From DATGKD01 sp035294855 (GTDB taxonomy: Bacteria; Actinomycetota; Acidimicrobiia; Acidimicrobiales; UBA8190), in the NCBI GenBank assembly GCA_035294855.1, contig DATGKD010000037.1:1-22978 (forward strand): 22,978 nt of DNA, written 5' to 3'. Below, in pieces: positions 14,701 through 22,422 of the stretch. The notes under the pieces were generated by a model. That model was not told the origin of the DNA, did not search any database, and worked only from the letters and a program-made list of their open reading frames with translations. The position numbers were made by a program, and so were the translations under genes. Each line of letters begins with the position of its first letter. Positions within the stretch are counted from its first letter, which is position 1.

Positions 14701-15999
14701 TCAGTCGTTGGCGCTCACCTCGACGAGGAGATCGGCGAACTTCTTCTTGGCCGCCTCCTGCCGGGTGGGCACGTGCTCGGTGGGGACATCCACCGGGCTG
14801 TAGTTCTTGAGCACCTGGCGGGCCACGGTGACCTTGTGGACCTCGTCGGGGCCGTCGTAGATGCGAGCCGCCCGGGCCGCCCGGTACATGTGCTCGAGGG
14901 GCATATCGGTCGAGAACCCGAGTGACCCGTGGGCCTGGATGGCCCGGTCGATGACGTTGTAGAGCACGCCGGCGCCGTAGTACTTGATCATGGCGATCTC
15001 CACCCGTGCAGCGGGGGCGCCCTCCTTGTCCATCTTCCACGCGGCGTGCAGCGTCATGAGGCGGGCCGCAGACATCTCGGCCATGGAGTCGGCCACCCAC
15101 TGCTGGACCATCTGCTTGTCCGCCAGGAGCGACCCGTGCAGATATCTCGACACGGCGCGTTCGCACAGCATGTCGAAGGCGCGCCGCGACTGCCCGAGCC
15201 ATCGCATGCAGTGGTGGATGCGACCCGGGCCGAGTCGCATCTGCGCCAGCCGGAAGCCGTCGCCCTCGTTGCCCACCAGATTGCCGAGGGGTACCCGCAC
15301 GTCCCGGTAGACGACCTCGGAGTGACCCCCGGGGCGGCCGACCGACGGAAACGGGTGCTCCATCGTCGGCACGTCCCGGACGATGTCCACGCCGGGCGTG
15401 CCCGCGGGCACGAGGATCATCGAGCACCCCGCGTACGGGTGGACGTCGGGGTTGGTGACGCACATGACGATGAGGAAGTCGGCCATCGAGCCGTTGGAGG
15501 TGAACCACTTGTGGCCGTTGATGACCCACTCCTCCCCGTCACGCACCGCGCTCGTGGTGATGAGGGTGGGGTCGGCGCCTGCGCCCGGCTCCGTCATCGA
15601 AAAGGCGCTGCGCAGCTCCCCGTCCAGGAGAGGCTGGAGCCACCGGGCGCGCTGGTCCTCGCGCCCCGTCGCCTCGATGCCGAGCGCGAGCAGCTCGGCG
15701 TTGCCGGAATCCGGGGCGTTGTTGCCGAACACGATGGGCGCGTAGAAGCAACGTCCGAGCACCTCGTGCAGCAGCCCCAGGCGGACCTGGCCGAAGCCCA
15801 TGCCGCCGAGCTCGGGGGGGAGATGGGCGGCCCACAGGCCCTGGCGCTTCACCTCGTCCTGCAGCGGCCGCACCACCCGCATGAGCGCGGCGACGTCGAG
15901 GTCGAGGGTCTCGAGCGGCAGGATCTCCTCGTCGACGAAGCGACGCGCCCACGCCAGCTTCGCCTCGTACTCGGGCTCGGTCTCGAAGTCCCACGCCAT
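14701..15999 (-). CDS. Acyl-CoA dehydrogenase family protein
   Basis: 432 residues; ATG 15999 with Shine-Dalgarno GGGAGGG about 7 nt upstream. The N-terminal helical domain, middle beta domain (AFSMTEPGAGADPT, WVINGHKWFTSNG) and C-terminal helical FAD domain are complete. RAARAARIYDGPDEVHKVTV is the C-terminal signature with Asp-Glu near the usual catalytic-base segment. QAHGSLGFSTDMPLE is the FAD-binding QxxGGxG equivalent. The DGPDEVHK form is typical of the ACAD10/11-like branch of bacterial FadE enzymes. It catalyses flavin-dependent alpha,beta-dehydrogenation of acyl-CoA esters; the chain length is not inferable. It converges with the pilin operon (28 bp) and is divergent from bioB. No etfAB or aminoglycoside-phosphotransferase partner is visible next to it. 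Confidence 0.93.
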   Translation of the reverse strand: MAWDFETEPEYEAKLAWARRFVDEEILPLETLDLDVAALMRVVRPLQDEVKRQGLWAAHLPPELGGMGFGQVRLGLLHEVLGRCFYAPIVFGNNAPDSGNAELLALGIEATGREDQRARWLQPLLDGELRSAFSMTEPGAGADPTLITTSAVRDGEEWVINGHKWFTSNGSMADFLIVMCVTNPDVHPYAGCSMILVPAGTPGVDIVRDVPTMEHPFPSVGRPGGHSEVVYRDVRVPLGNLVGNEGDGFRLAQMRLGPGRIHHCMRWLGQSRRAFDMLCERAVSRYLHGSLLADKQMVQQWVADSMAEMSAARLMTLHAAWKMDKEGAPAARVEIAMIKYYGAGVLYNVIDRAIQAHGSLGFSTDMPLEHMYRAARAARIYDGPDEVHKVTVARQVLKNYSPVDVPTEHVPTRQEAAKKKFADLLVEVSAND

Positions 16000-16171
16000 C
16001 GTTTTCCCTCCCTGGAACGACCCGCTCGGAACCCGCCGCTACCGTGTCGCCGTGCCCAGAGACCCGACGGCTCGTCCTACGCGTAGCACGGTCGTCCTCG
16101 GCCCGCCGGATCGGGGCCGATCCCGCACGCCCCCCGCCGATGACCCCGGCAGCGCAACTCGCCCATGCCCG

Positions 16172-17200
16172 GTGCAGCTCCCGCCGCCGTCGTCGGCGTC
16201 GGTCGCTCGCGAGCGCATCCTCGCGGCCGGCGGCGCGCTCCTCGACGAAAGGCGGCTCCTGACGGCGCAAGAGCTGGGGGGCCTCGCCGTGGTGCCCGAC
16301 GAGTCGGTGACGGGACTGGCGTCCCTCGCCCACGAGGTCCGGCTCGCCTGGTGCGGCCCGGAGGTGGAAGTGGAGGGCATCCTGTCCACCAAGACCGGCG
16401 GCTGTCCGGAGGACTGTCACTTCTGCGCCCAGTCGGCCGCGTTCGACACGCCGGTCCGGGCCACCGCATTCCTCGACACCGACGACGTCCTCGCCGCCGC
16501 GGCGGAGACCGCGGCGCTCGGGGCATCGGAGTTCTGCATCGTCCTGGCCGTGCGGGGCCCCGACGAGCGCACCCTCAACCGGATCCTCGAGCTCGTCCCT
16601 TTGGTGCGCGCGCACACCGGGCTCAACGTGGCGGTGTCCGCCGGCATCCTCACCGAGGACCAGGCGCGCCGGCTCGCCGGCGGCGGCGTGCACCGCTACA
16701 ACCACAACCTCGAGACGGCACGGTCCTTCTTCGGTGAGGTGTGCACGACGCACACGTGGGACGAGCGCGCCGCCACCTGCCGACTGGTACGCGCTCATGG
16801 CATGGAGTTGTGCTGCGGGGCGCTCCTCGGCATGGGCGAGTCGGATGCCCAACGGGTCGAGCTGCTGCTCGAGCTGCGCGACCTCGACCCCACCGAGGTG
16901 CCGGTGAACTTCCTGAACCCCCGCCCCGGCACGCCCCTCGGAGAGCGCACCCTGGTGGGGGCCTGGGAGGCGATCCGGTGGATCGCGTTGTTCCGTCTGG
17001 CGCTGCCGGGTGTGATCCTGCGCTACGCGGGAGGACGTGAGGTGACCTTGCGCGATCTCCAGGCGATGGGCATGACCGCGGGCATCAACGCGCTGATCGT
17101 CGGCAACTACCTGACCACCCTCGGCCGCCCGCCCGAGGACGACCTGCGCATGCTGGACGACCTCCGCATGCCCATTGGTGCGCTCACCGGAGCGCTCTGA
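16172..17200 (+). CDS. bioB: Biotin synthase
   Basis: 342 residues from GTG 16172. Radical SAM Cys78-x3-Cys82-x2-Cys85 (GCPEDCHFC) binds the 4Fe-4S cluster. Cys122 (EFCIV), Cys215 (LCCGALLGMGES) and Arg284 (ILRYAGGRE) fit the second cluster ligands, and YNHNLET and NFLNPRPGTP are BioB signatures. It converts dethiobiotin to biotin by inserting sulfur. I chose GTG 16172 because codons between the alternative GTG 16052 and 16172 have clearly lower GC at the third position (about 72%) and are low complexity. However, TACCGT at 16040-16045 sits 6 nt before GTG 16052 and could support a leaderless longer form. No bioA, bioD or bioF is present. The 172 bp before it are divergent from the acyl-CoA dehydrogenase gene. 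Confidence 0.95.
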   Translation: MQLPPPSSASVARERILAAGGALLDERRLLTAQELGGLAVVPDESVTGLASLAHEVRLAWCGPEVEVEGILSTKTGGCPEDCHFCAQSAAFDTPVRATAFLDTDDVLAAAAETAALGASEFCIVLAVRGPDERTLNRILELVPLVRAHTGLNVAVSAGILTEDQARRLAGGGVHRYNHNLETARSFFGEVCTTHTWDERAATCRLVRAHGMELCCGALLGMGESDAQRVELLLELRDLDPTEVPVNFLNPRPGTPLGERTLVGAWEAIRWIALFRLALPGVILRYAGGREVTLRDLQAMGMTAGINALIVGNYLTTLGRPPEDDLRMLDDLRMPIGALTGAL

Positions 17201-17225
17201 CCCGGCGACACGGAGGTTCCTCGCA

Positions 17226-18020
17226 ATGGCACGCACGCTCATCACGGGTTGCTCGAGCGGGTTCGGGCGGGCGACCGCCGTCGAGCTCAAAAAGCGCGGG
17301 CACGAGGTGGTCGCCACCGCGCGGCGTCCAGAGACCCTGGAGGACCTCGATGTCGACGCACGCCTGCAGCTCGACGTCACCGACGACAGCTCGGTGGCCG
17401 CGGCCGTCGCCGCCGCGGGTCGGGTCGACGCCCTCGTCAACAATGCGGGGATCGGCATCGGGGGGCCCGTCGAGCGCGTGCCGCTCGCCGAGGTGCGCAG
17501 GCTCTTCGAAACCAACGTCTTCGGGCCGCTGCGGATGATGCAGGCCGTGCTGCCGCAGATGCGCGAGCGAGGCCGGGGGACCATCGTCAACCTCTCCTCG
17601 GTGTCCGGCAGGGTGGCGGCACCGCTTTCGGGCTTCTACGCATCGAGCAAATTCGCGGTCGAGGCGATGTCCGAGGCACTGCACTTCGAGGCCGAGCACT
17701 TCGGGATCCGCACCGTGCTCATCGAGCCGGGGTACTTCCGCACGAACATCTCCGTGGCGCACGTGGACCATGGTGTCGACACACCCCCGTACGACGAGCT
17801 CCAGGAGATGGTCGACCGAATGACCGCCAAGCTGGGGCGAGACGCCGCCCCGGGGCCGGAGGTGGTGGCCGGCGCCATCGCCGACGCCATCGAGGCCGAC
17901 GCCCCGCCGCTCCGGATCCCGGTCGGCAGCGACGCCGACATGGTCCTGGCCGCACGGGCCTCGATGAACGACGCCGAGTTCGAGGCGGCCATGCGGGCCA
18001 CGCTCGATGTCGACTGGTGA
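17226..18020 (+). CDS. Short-chain dehydrogenase/reductase (SDR)
   Basis: 264 residues; ATG 17226 with GGAGG 9 nt upstream, 25 bp after bioB and therefore probably co-transcribed. Classical SDR motifs are present: cofactor loop TGCSSGFG (7-14), NNAG (72-75), catalytic Ser near LSSVSG (about 124-127) and Tyr138-x3-Lys142 (YASSKFAV). ARRPETLEDLD after the second strand suggests NADP preference through its Arg residues. FETNVFGPLRMMQAVLPQMR and PGYFRTNI are conserved substrate-side features of the family. The substrate is unknown. Its location between bioB and a BsaP-like gene is suggestive, but no pathway role is inferred. The TGA stop is followed immediately by the GTG of the next gene (TGAGTG), so translation may be coupled. 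Confidence 0.9.
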   Translation: MARTLITGCSSGFGRATAVELKKRGHEVVATARRPETLEDLDVDARLQLDVTDDSSVAAAVAAAGRVDALVNNAGIGIGGPVERVPLAEVRRLFETNVFGPLRMMQAVLPQMRERGRGTIVNLSSVSGRVAAPLSGFYASSKFAVEAMSEALHFEAEHFGIRTVLIEPGYFRTNISVAHVDHGVDTPPYDELQEMVDRMTAKLGRDAAPGPEVVAGAIADAIEADAPPLRIPVGSDADMVLAARASMNDAEFEAAMRATLDVDW

Positions 18021-18242
18021 GTGGCCCCCTCGAAGCTGGCTCCGCTTCTCCGAACGTTCGCCGTCGTGAACGTCGCCGCCTTTTGCACGGGATGCGGCCG
18101 CCCCTCGTTGGAGTGTGCCGGCTGCGGTCGTGACCTCGATCCACCCCGGTTCTGCCCGTCGTGCGGCCGCCGGATGACCGTGCTCGTGACCCCCGGCGCC
18201 TTCGTCGCCCGTTGCCGGGAACACGGGGCCCACGCCGGCTGA
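18021..18242 (+). CDS. bsaP: Biotin synthase auxiliary protein BsaP-like
   Basis: 73 residues, with seven cysteines: Cys-Thr-Gly-Cys and Cys-Ala-Gly-Cys knuckles, then PPRFCPSCGRRMTVLVTPG and a final ARCREHG. The C-terminal stretch resembles actinobacterial small proteins (Rv1590 type) encoded next to bioB and reported as BsaP, an auxiliary protein needed for biotin synthase activity; this is from memory. The protein is Cys-rich enough to bind zinc or an Fe-S cluster, but the metal cannot be decided from sequence. It starts directly at the SDR stop. GTG 18066 is an alternative start nearer the first Cys motif, and neither has a clear Shine-Dalgarno. The SDR separates it from bioB, but all three are on one strand with 25 bp or less between them. 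Confidence 0.7.
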   Translation: MAPSKLAPLLRTFAVVNVAAFCTGCGRPSLECAGCGRDLDPPRFCPSCGRRMTVLVTPGAFVARCREHGAHAG

Positions 18243-18272
18243 ACGAAGCGAGCGGCGTGGGAGAATGTCGCG

Positions 18273-18758
18273 ATGGACCGCATCGGGGTGGCCGACACGA
18301 TGTTCGCCCGTTACGACATGGGCGCCGAGGCCGTCGACGAGCTGAAGCAGTGCCCCGGATACGGTGAGCGATTCGACATCGTGCGGCGCACGGTGCCGGG
18401 CTTCAAGGACCTGGGCGTGGAGTGCAAGAAGCTCATCGAAGAGGACGGCTGCGCGATCGTCGTGGCCCTCGGCATGCCGGGCAAGGCGGCCATCGACCAG
18501 GTGTGCGCGCACGAGGCGTCCCAGGGGATCATGCTCGCCCAGCTCCTCACGAACACCCACGTGCTCGAGGTCTTCGTGCACGAGAACGAGGAGGAGGACC
18601 CCGAGCGGCTCGCGGCGGTGTGCGTCGACCGGGCCCGCAAGCACGCCCGCAATGCCTTCTGGATGCTCTACGAACCGGAGCAGCTGACACGACGCGCCGG
18701 GCAGGGGGTCCGCCAGGGCTATTCGGACGCCGGCCCCATCGTCCCGGAGCGGTCCTGA
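18273..18758 (+). CDS. ribC: Archaeal-type riboflavin synthase (RibC family)
   Basis: 161 residues. The sequence closely follows the archaeal riboflavin synthase family, a relative of lumazine synthase and unlike the bacterial trimeric RibE: N-terminal VADTMFARYDMGAEAVDELK, then RRTVPGFKDLGVECKKLIEE, VALGMPG, VCAHEASQGIMLAQLLTN, LEVFVHENEEEDPERLAAV and EPEQLTRRAGQGVRQG. Family enzymes dismutate two 6,7-dimethyl-8-ribityllumazine molecules into riboflavin. The length matches the archaeal proteins (about 150-160). GGGAGA lies about 11 nt before ATG 18273. It lies 30 bp after the BsaP-like gene on the same strand and 31 bp from the convergent relaxase gene. No other rib genes are visible. Confidence 0.88.
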   Translation: MDRIGVADTMFARYDMGAEAVDELKQCPGYGERFDIVRRTVPGFKDLGVECKKLIEEDGCAIVVALGMPGKAAIDQVCAHEASQGIMLAQLLTNTHVLEVFVHENEEEDPERLAAVCVDRARKHARNAFWMLYEPEQLTRRAGQGVRQGYSDAGPIVPERS

Positions 18759-18789
18759 TCTGAAGCACCTGGTCCGTCGGCGGTCACAG

Positions 18790-20088
18790 CTAGCCGAGGC
18801 CGATCCCCAGGTCCACGTCCCTTTCCCTTCCCATCGCCCTTGCCGACGGGGTGTCCATCTCCATGCCTCGACGGGCGAGCGCCCGCTCCAGCTCCTGTTG
18901 ACCGCGCCAGTCGATGCGATCGAGGCGCGGCCACCTCGCCCGGGGCAGGTCGTGACGTCGCTCTCCCACTCCCCGCACCTCGGGGTTCTCGCTGTCGACG
19001 AGGCTCGGGCCGACGAGCACCTCCAGCGTCCGTTCGGCGGCCTCGGTGACCGCCAGGGCGGGGGCGCCTCGCGGCAGGACATCGCACCATGCCCGCACGA
19101 CGTGACGGCGGGCGATCGGACGGCCCCGTTCGCCCAGCGCCGCCAGGACGGCGGCTCCTCGTGCCTCGTCGAGGGGCGCGACGGGACGACCTGCGTCCCG
19201 TCCGACGACCGCCGCCACCCGGCCGGGGCTCAACCCCACGGCTCGCGCCCGAGCGCGCCACCACTCCCCCAGGTCCTCGGGCGCGATGTCGGCGCGGCGC
19301 GCCGGCCGCGTGGCGTGCGCGGCGATCTCGGTGGCGCGCCGGCTCGCCATGCCCCGGTCGGCGAGGTGCTTGGCGATCGACGCGGCCCGCTGCGAGAAGG
19401 CTCTCCTCGATTCGACGCCGATCCCCTCGATGTCCCCGCGCCCGGAGCGCAGCGGCTCCCACCTCACTCCGACGCGGCTGGTGAGCTCGTAACGGAGTTG
19501 CACGTGGAAGAGCGCACCCGCGGCGCCGGCGTGCGCGTAGATTCCGCGGCCGTCGAGCGCCGACCACGCGCCCTCCGGTCCCCGTCCCAGGTTCGCCATG
19601 ACCACGTGGGTGTGCAGGTGGGGATCGAGGGCACGGCTGACCCGGTGGAGGAAGCCCGCCGCGGCGACACCCTCGGCCTGGACGGGGAGGCGGGTCTCGT
19701 CGACCGAACGCCGGACGGCGACGGCCCGGTCGGCCACGTAGCGAACGGCGGCGTCCACCGCGGCGACGTGCGCAGCCCGAACCTCTGACGCCACTTCTTC
19801 CGACCCCAGTGCGAACAACAAGCTGACGGACTTGGGCGAGCAGAACGTCAGGTCGTACGCGGCGACCGTCACCCGATGATGCGAGGACCCGAGCTGGTCG
19901 CCGGAGCTCGGGTGTACGCCGTCGAGAACGGCGCCGAGCTGACCCGCGGTGACAGGACCGCTGAGGCCCAGATCCTGGGCTCCGCCCAGCCATCGGCCGG
20001 GGGCTTCGATGCCGTCGTGGCCCGGTTGCGCCGCCACATCCAGGTAGTAGGCGTGTCCGCCGCGACGCACCTTGGCCACACGGAGCAC
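18790..20088 (-). CDS. MobF/TrwC-type relaxase domain protein, no helicase domain
   Basis: 432 residues; GTG 20088 with GGGAGG 5 nt upstream. The N-terminal 1-300 is a TrwC relaxase domain: LRVAKV start, candidate catalytic Tyr14/Tyr15 (HAYYLDV), WLGGAQDLGLSG, YDLTFCSPKSVSLLFAL (78-94) and the metal-binding three-His motif HLHTH (157, 159, 161) in DPHLHTHVVMANLG. A classic MobF relaxase continues with a SF1 helicase of about 500 residues. This protein ends with a charged tail of about 100 residues, so it can nick or rejoin single-stranded DNA at most. Stand-alone relaxase domains occur in chromosomes of actinobacteria. It is 85 bp downstream of a PilX-like pilin gene on the same strand, probably in the same operon. 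No oriT, coupling protein or type IV secretion gene is seen. Confidence 0.87.
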   Translation of the reverse strand: MLRVAKVRRGGHAYYLDVAAQPGHDGIEAPGRWLGGAQDLGLSGPVTAGQLGAVLDGVHPSSGDQLGSSHHRVTVAAYDLTFCSPKSVSLLFALGSEEVASEVRAAHVAAVDAAVRYVADRAVAVRRSVDETRLPVQAEGVAAAGFLHRVSRALDPHLHTHVVMANLGRGPEGAWSALDGRGIYAHAGAAGALFHVQLRYELTSRVGVRWEPLRSGRGDIEGIGVESRRAFSQRAASIAKHLADRGMASRRATEIAAHATRPARRADIAPEDLGEWWRARARAVGLSPGRVAAVVGRDAGRPVAPLDEARGAAVLAALGERGRPIARRHVVRAWCDVLPRGAPALAVTEAAERTLEVLVGPSLVDSENPEVRGVGERRHDLPRARWPRLDRIDWRGQQELERALARRGMEMDTPSARAMGRERDVDLGIGLG

Positions 20089-20173
20089 TCGGCCTCCCGG
20101 GCGCGCGGGGGACGCCGCGCGCCGGGGAACCCTGGCTGTTCCTCCTGGCCGGCCACCTTGCGGCCCACCTGGC

Positions 20174-21745
20174 TCAGTGGAGGACGAACTTGTTGGTCAC
20201 CGTTTCCGTGGGTGCGGACGCCACCGAGCTGCCCGGAATCTCGGACGACGCCTGGGAGTCGTACGTCAACGAGAACGAGTTCGAGCCCGTGATCCCGCCG
20301 CACGCCACGATCTGGCCGGTCATCGACGGGTTGTTGGCGTAGCTCACCTGACCGGGGCTGTACATGAACACGGTGAGGCTCGACGCGAAGCTGGCGGAGT
20401 TCGAAATGGTGATGTCCGTCGACGAGGTGCTGCACGCCGTCCCCGGGCTGGCCATGATCGAAAAGTCGTGATGCGTCGCCGTCGTCGACGCGAACGTGTC
20501 CGAGTTCGCCAACGACAAGGTGGCGACCTCGAGAACGGCGTCGGCGGCAAAGCTGAAGGTCTGGGACCTCGTGTACGAGGGGCTGCACGTCGGGGCGTAG
20601 AAGACGGTCGGCCCGGTGAGCGCCGCGATGGCCGTCTGGAAGGGGTCGGCGGCCCCGCTGCTGTTGCTCTGGAAGTAGTTGGGCCCGGTGCCGAGCGTCG
20701 TGCCCTGGGCGTTCTGACACGAATACGACGTCCCGTTGACCGTCCCGGGGATCTGGATGACGTTCCAGCTCTGGCCCTGCCACGTCGCCACGCTCGGGTT
20801 GAGCACGGGGAAGCTCACCGCCGCAGGCATCGTCTGGCTCGAGAGCGCGAAGTCGTTGGGCGTCTGCGTGCCGTTGATCTGGGCCCCGCCGGAGAGGCTG
20901 ATCGCGCCGTAGGCGTAGGCATTGCCGGTGACGGTCCCGTTGGTCATCGTGATGCCGCCGACGGTCTCGGTGGCGTTGCCGTTCACCTTCGCCGACCCGC
21001 TCATCGAGATCGTTCCACCGTAGGAGATGACGTTGCCGTTCACGACCGTGCTGTTCTGCAGGGTGACCGACGTGCTCGCTGTCAGTGACGCCATCGTGCA
21101 CGTCCCCGACGTGGTGAGCGCCGCGTAGGTCGTCACCGAGCCCTGGATGACGTCACCAGTGCCGCACGTGAGTGTGCCCTGCGAGTACACGTTGGCGTTG
21201 TTGCTGCCGGAGTTGACGGCGGCCGCGCCGCTGAGGTTCAGCGAGTTGGCGGTGTAGAGGGCGTACCCCAGCGCGGCGGCCGGGGTGGTCGTCGTGGCGA
21301 TGGTGACCTGCTCCTCCAGGGTGATCGGCACGCCGTGAGGCGCCGTGCCCTTGGAGGTCACCGTGGCGGTCGCGGGTGGGGTGGACCCGCCGAGCGTCGA
21401 GCCGCTGCAGGTGAGCGCGGAGGGGTTCGACCCGGAGGGGTAATACGTCGTCGTGCCGGCATACGAGGACGACGCTCCGGTGGCGCTGAGCGAGCCGCTG
21501 AACGACCCACACGGCAGCGACGTGTACACCGACACCGCGCGCATGGCGTTGATCTCGTATGCCAACCCGGCCTGAGCGGCGAGCGACGCCTGGTTCGAGT
21601 TGTTGTACCGGGTCGAGATCGTCCCGGCGAAATTGCTTGCCCCCAGCGCGGCGACGAGCGAACCCATGAGCAGGACCGACAGCACGAGGACGAGCACGAC
21701 CACGCTCCCCCGTTCATCACGATGGGGTCGCCGACGGGGCGTCAC
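20174..21745 (-). CDS. PilX-like minor pilin with solenoid repeat (second operon)
   Basis: 523 residues from GTG 21745, overlapping the upstream pilin stop by 4 bp. The prepilin-like start is RDERG^SVVVLVLVLSVLLMGSL without Glu at +5. The helix continues NQASLAAQAGLAYEINAMRA. Residues 165-300 carry repeats of 17-20 residues (VTLQNSTVVNGNVISYGG, TISMSGSAKVNGNATETVGG, ITMTNGTVTGNAYAYGA) ending in NGTQTPND, which matches DHTQVPND at the same point of the PilX-like protein at 13164-14672. The C-terminal third also aligns with that protein (SSTDITISNSASFASSLTVF, GQIVACGGI, FSLTYDS). This indicates a real paralogue. The last gene product downstream on the strand is the relaxase. Confidence 0.82.
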   Translation of the reverse strand: MTPRRRPHRDERGSVVVLVLVLSVLLMGSLVAALGASNFAGTISTRYNNSNQASLAAQAGLAYEINAMRAVSVYTSLPCGSFSGSLSATGASSSYAGTTTYYPSGSNPSALTCSGSTLGGSTPPATATVTSKGTAPHGVPITLEEQVTIATTTTPAAALGYALYTANSLNLSGAAAVNSGSNNANVYSQGTLTCGTGDVIQGSVTTYAALTTSGTCTMASLTASTSVTLQNSTVVNGNVISYGGTISMSGSAKVNGNATETVGGITMTNGTVTGNAYAYGAISLSGGAQINGTQTPNDFALSSQTMPAAVSFPVLNPSVATWQGQSWNVIQIPGTVNGTSYSCQNAQGTTLGTGPNYFQSNSSGAADPFQTAIAALTGPTVFYAPTCSPSYTRSQTFSFAADAVLEVATLSLANSDTFASTTATHHDFSIMASPGTACSTSSTDITISNSASFASSLTVFMYSPGQVSYANNPSMTGQIVACGGITGSNSFSLTYDSQASSEIPGSSVASAPTETVTNKFVLH

Positions 21746-22422
21746 GTCCAACCCTCCTGGGTCGACGCCGTCGCGCACACCACCGTCGGATTGGACGTGT
21801 ACGGCGTGTCGAGGGCGGCCATGGTGGCCTTGAACTCCGCTGACTGCTTGGTGTGCCCGTAGCTGGTCTGCAGTTGAAGGTCGGCGGCCACGGTCTGCGG
21901 CGAACCGGTCGACACGGTGGGCAGCGAGAAAGGTACCGTCGAGGAGTTGACGACGCCGGTAGCGACCGTGTTCCAGGCGGGCACCGCGTTGCCGTTCACC
22001 CAGTTCGAGGGCCACTCCTGTTCCTGAAGAGTGTGCGTCGAGGTGTTGACGATCCACTGGTCCCATTGCGATTTGCCGAAGGCGTAGGTCATGATCCGCA
22101 ACCCGAATCCGGCGGTGACCGTGGGTCCCACCGTGGTCATCTGCGTCGGGAGGCAGACCTGGCTGGCCGACTGCACGCGGTTCTGCATCTCCTGGAAGGC
22201 CGTGCGAGCCTGCGTCGAAGCAGCCGCTGTCCCCTGTGAATAGGCCGCCGAGTCCGAGACCGCTTGGATGACGAACGGCACCATGGCGAGCAGGACGATG
22301 GTGATGGTGATCGCCACCATGAGCTCGACGAGGGTGAAGCCCTCCATGTCGCGCTGACGAGGGCGCGCCGATCGGCTCGCGGTGCGCCCGCGACCGCGCC
22401 CTGATGTGGACGCCGTGCTCAC
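21742..22422 (-). CDS. PilW-like minor pilin (second operon)
   Basis: 226 residues from GTG 22422, which overlaps the upstream gene's stop by 4 bp. Canonical class III signal QRDMEG^FTLVELMVAITITIVLL: cleavage after Gly28, Phe29 at +1, Glu33 at +5. The leader of 28 residues is Arg/Ser-rich. The mature part shares GFGLRIM, WxxxVxxWNT, TGVVNSSTVPF and a C-terminal AEFKATMAALDT with the PilW-like protein at 12481-13167. Two cysteines are present. Expected to be a low-abundance pilin at or near the tip of a type IV pilus or pseudopilus. Confidence 0.88.
   Translation of the reverse strand: MSTASTSGRGRGRTASRSARPRQRDMEGFTLVELMVAITITIVLLAMVPFVIQAVSDSAAYSQGTAAASTQARTAFQEMQNRVQSASQVCLPTQMTTVGPTVTAGFGLRIMTYAFGKSQWDQWIVNTSTHTLQEQEWPSNWVNGNAVPAWNTVATGVVNSSTVPFSLPTVSTGSPQTVAADLQLQTSYGHTKQSAEFKATMAALDTPYTSNPTVVCATASTQEGWT

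Noticed and set aside
16040..16171. Longer bioB start at GTG 16052 with TACCGT upstream
   Set aside because: Third-position GC of the extra codons is clearly lower than in the gene and the added residues are low complexity. The shorter start fits the family length better, although a leaderless longer form is not excluded.
15539..17590. 683-codon open frame on the - strand across bioB and the SDR
   Set aside because: It is antisense to two genes with full family motifs, and its sequence is Arg/Gly/Ala-rich without domain features; typical open antisense frame at high GC.
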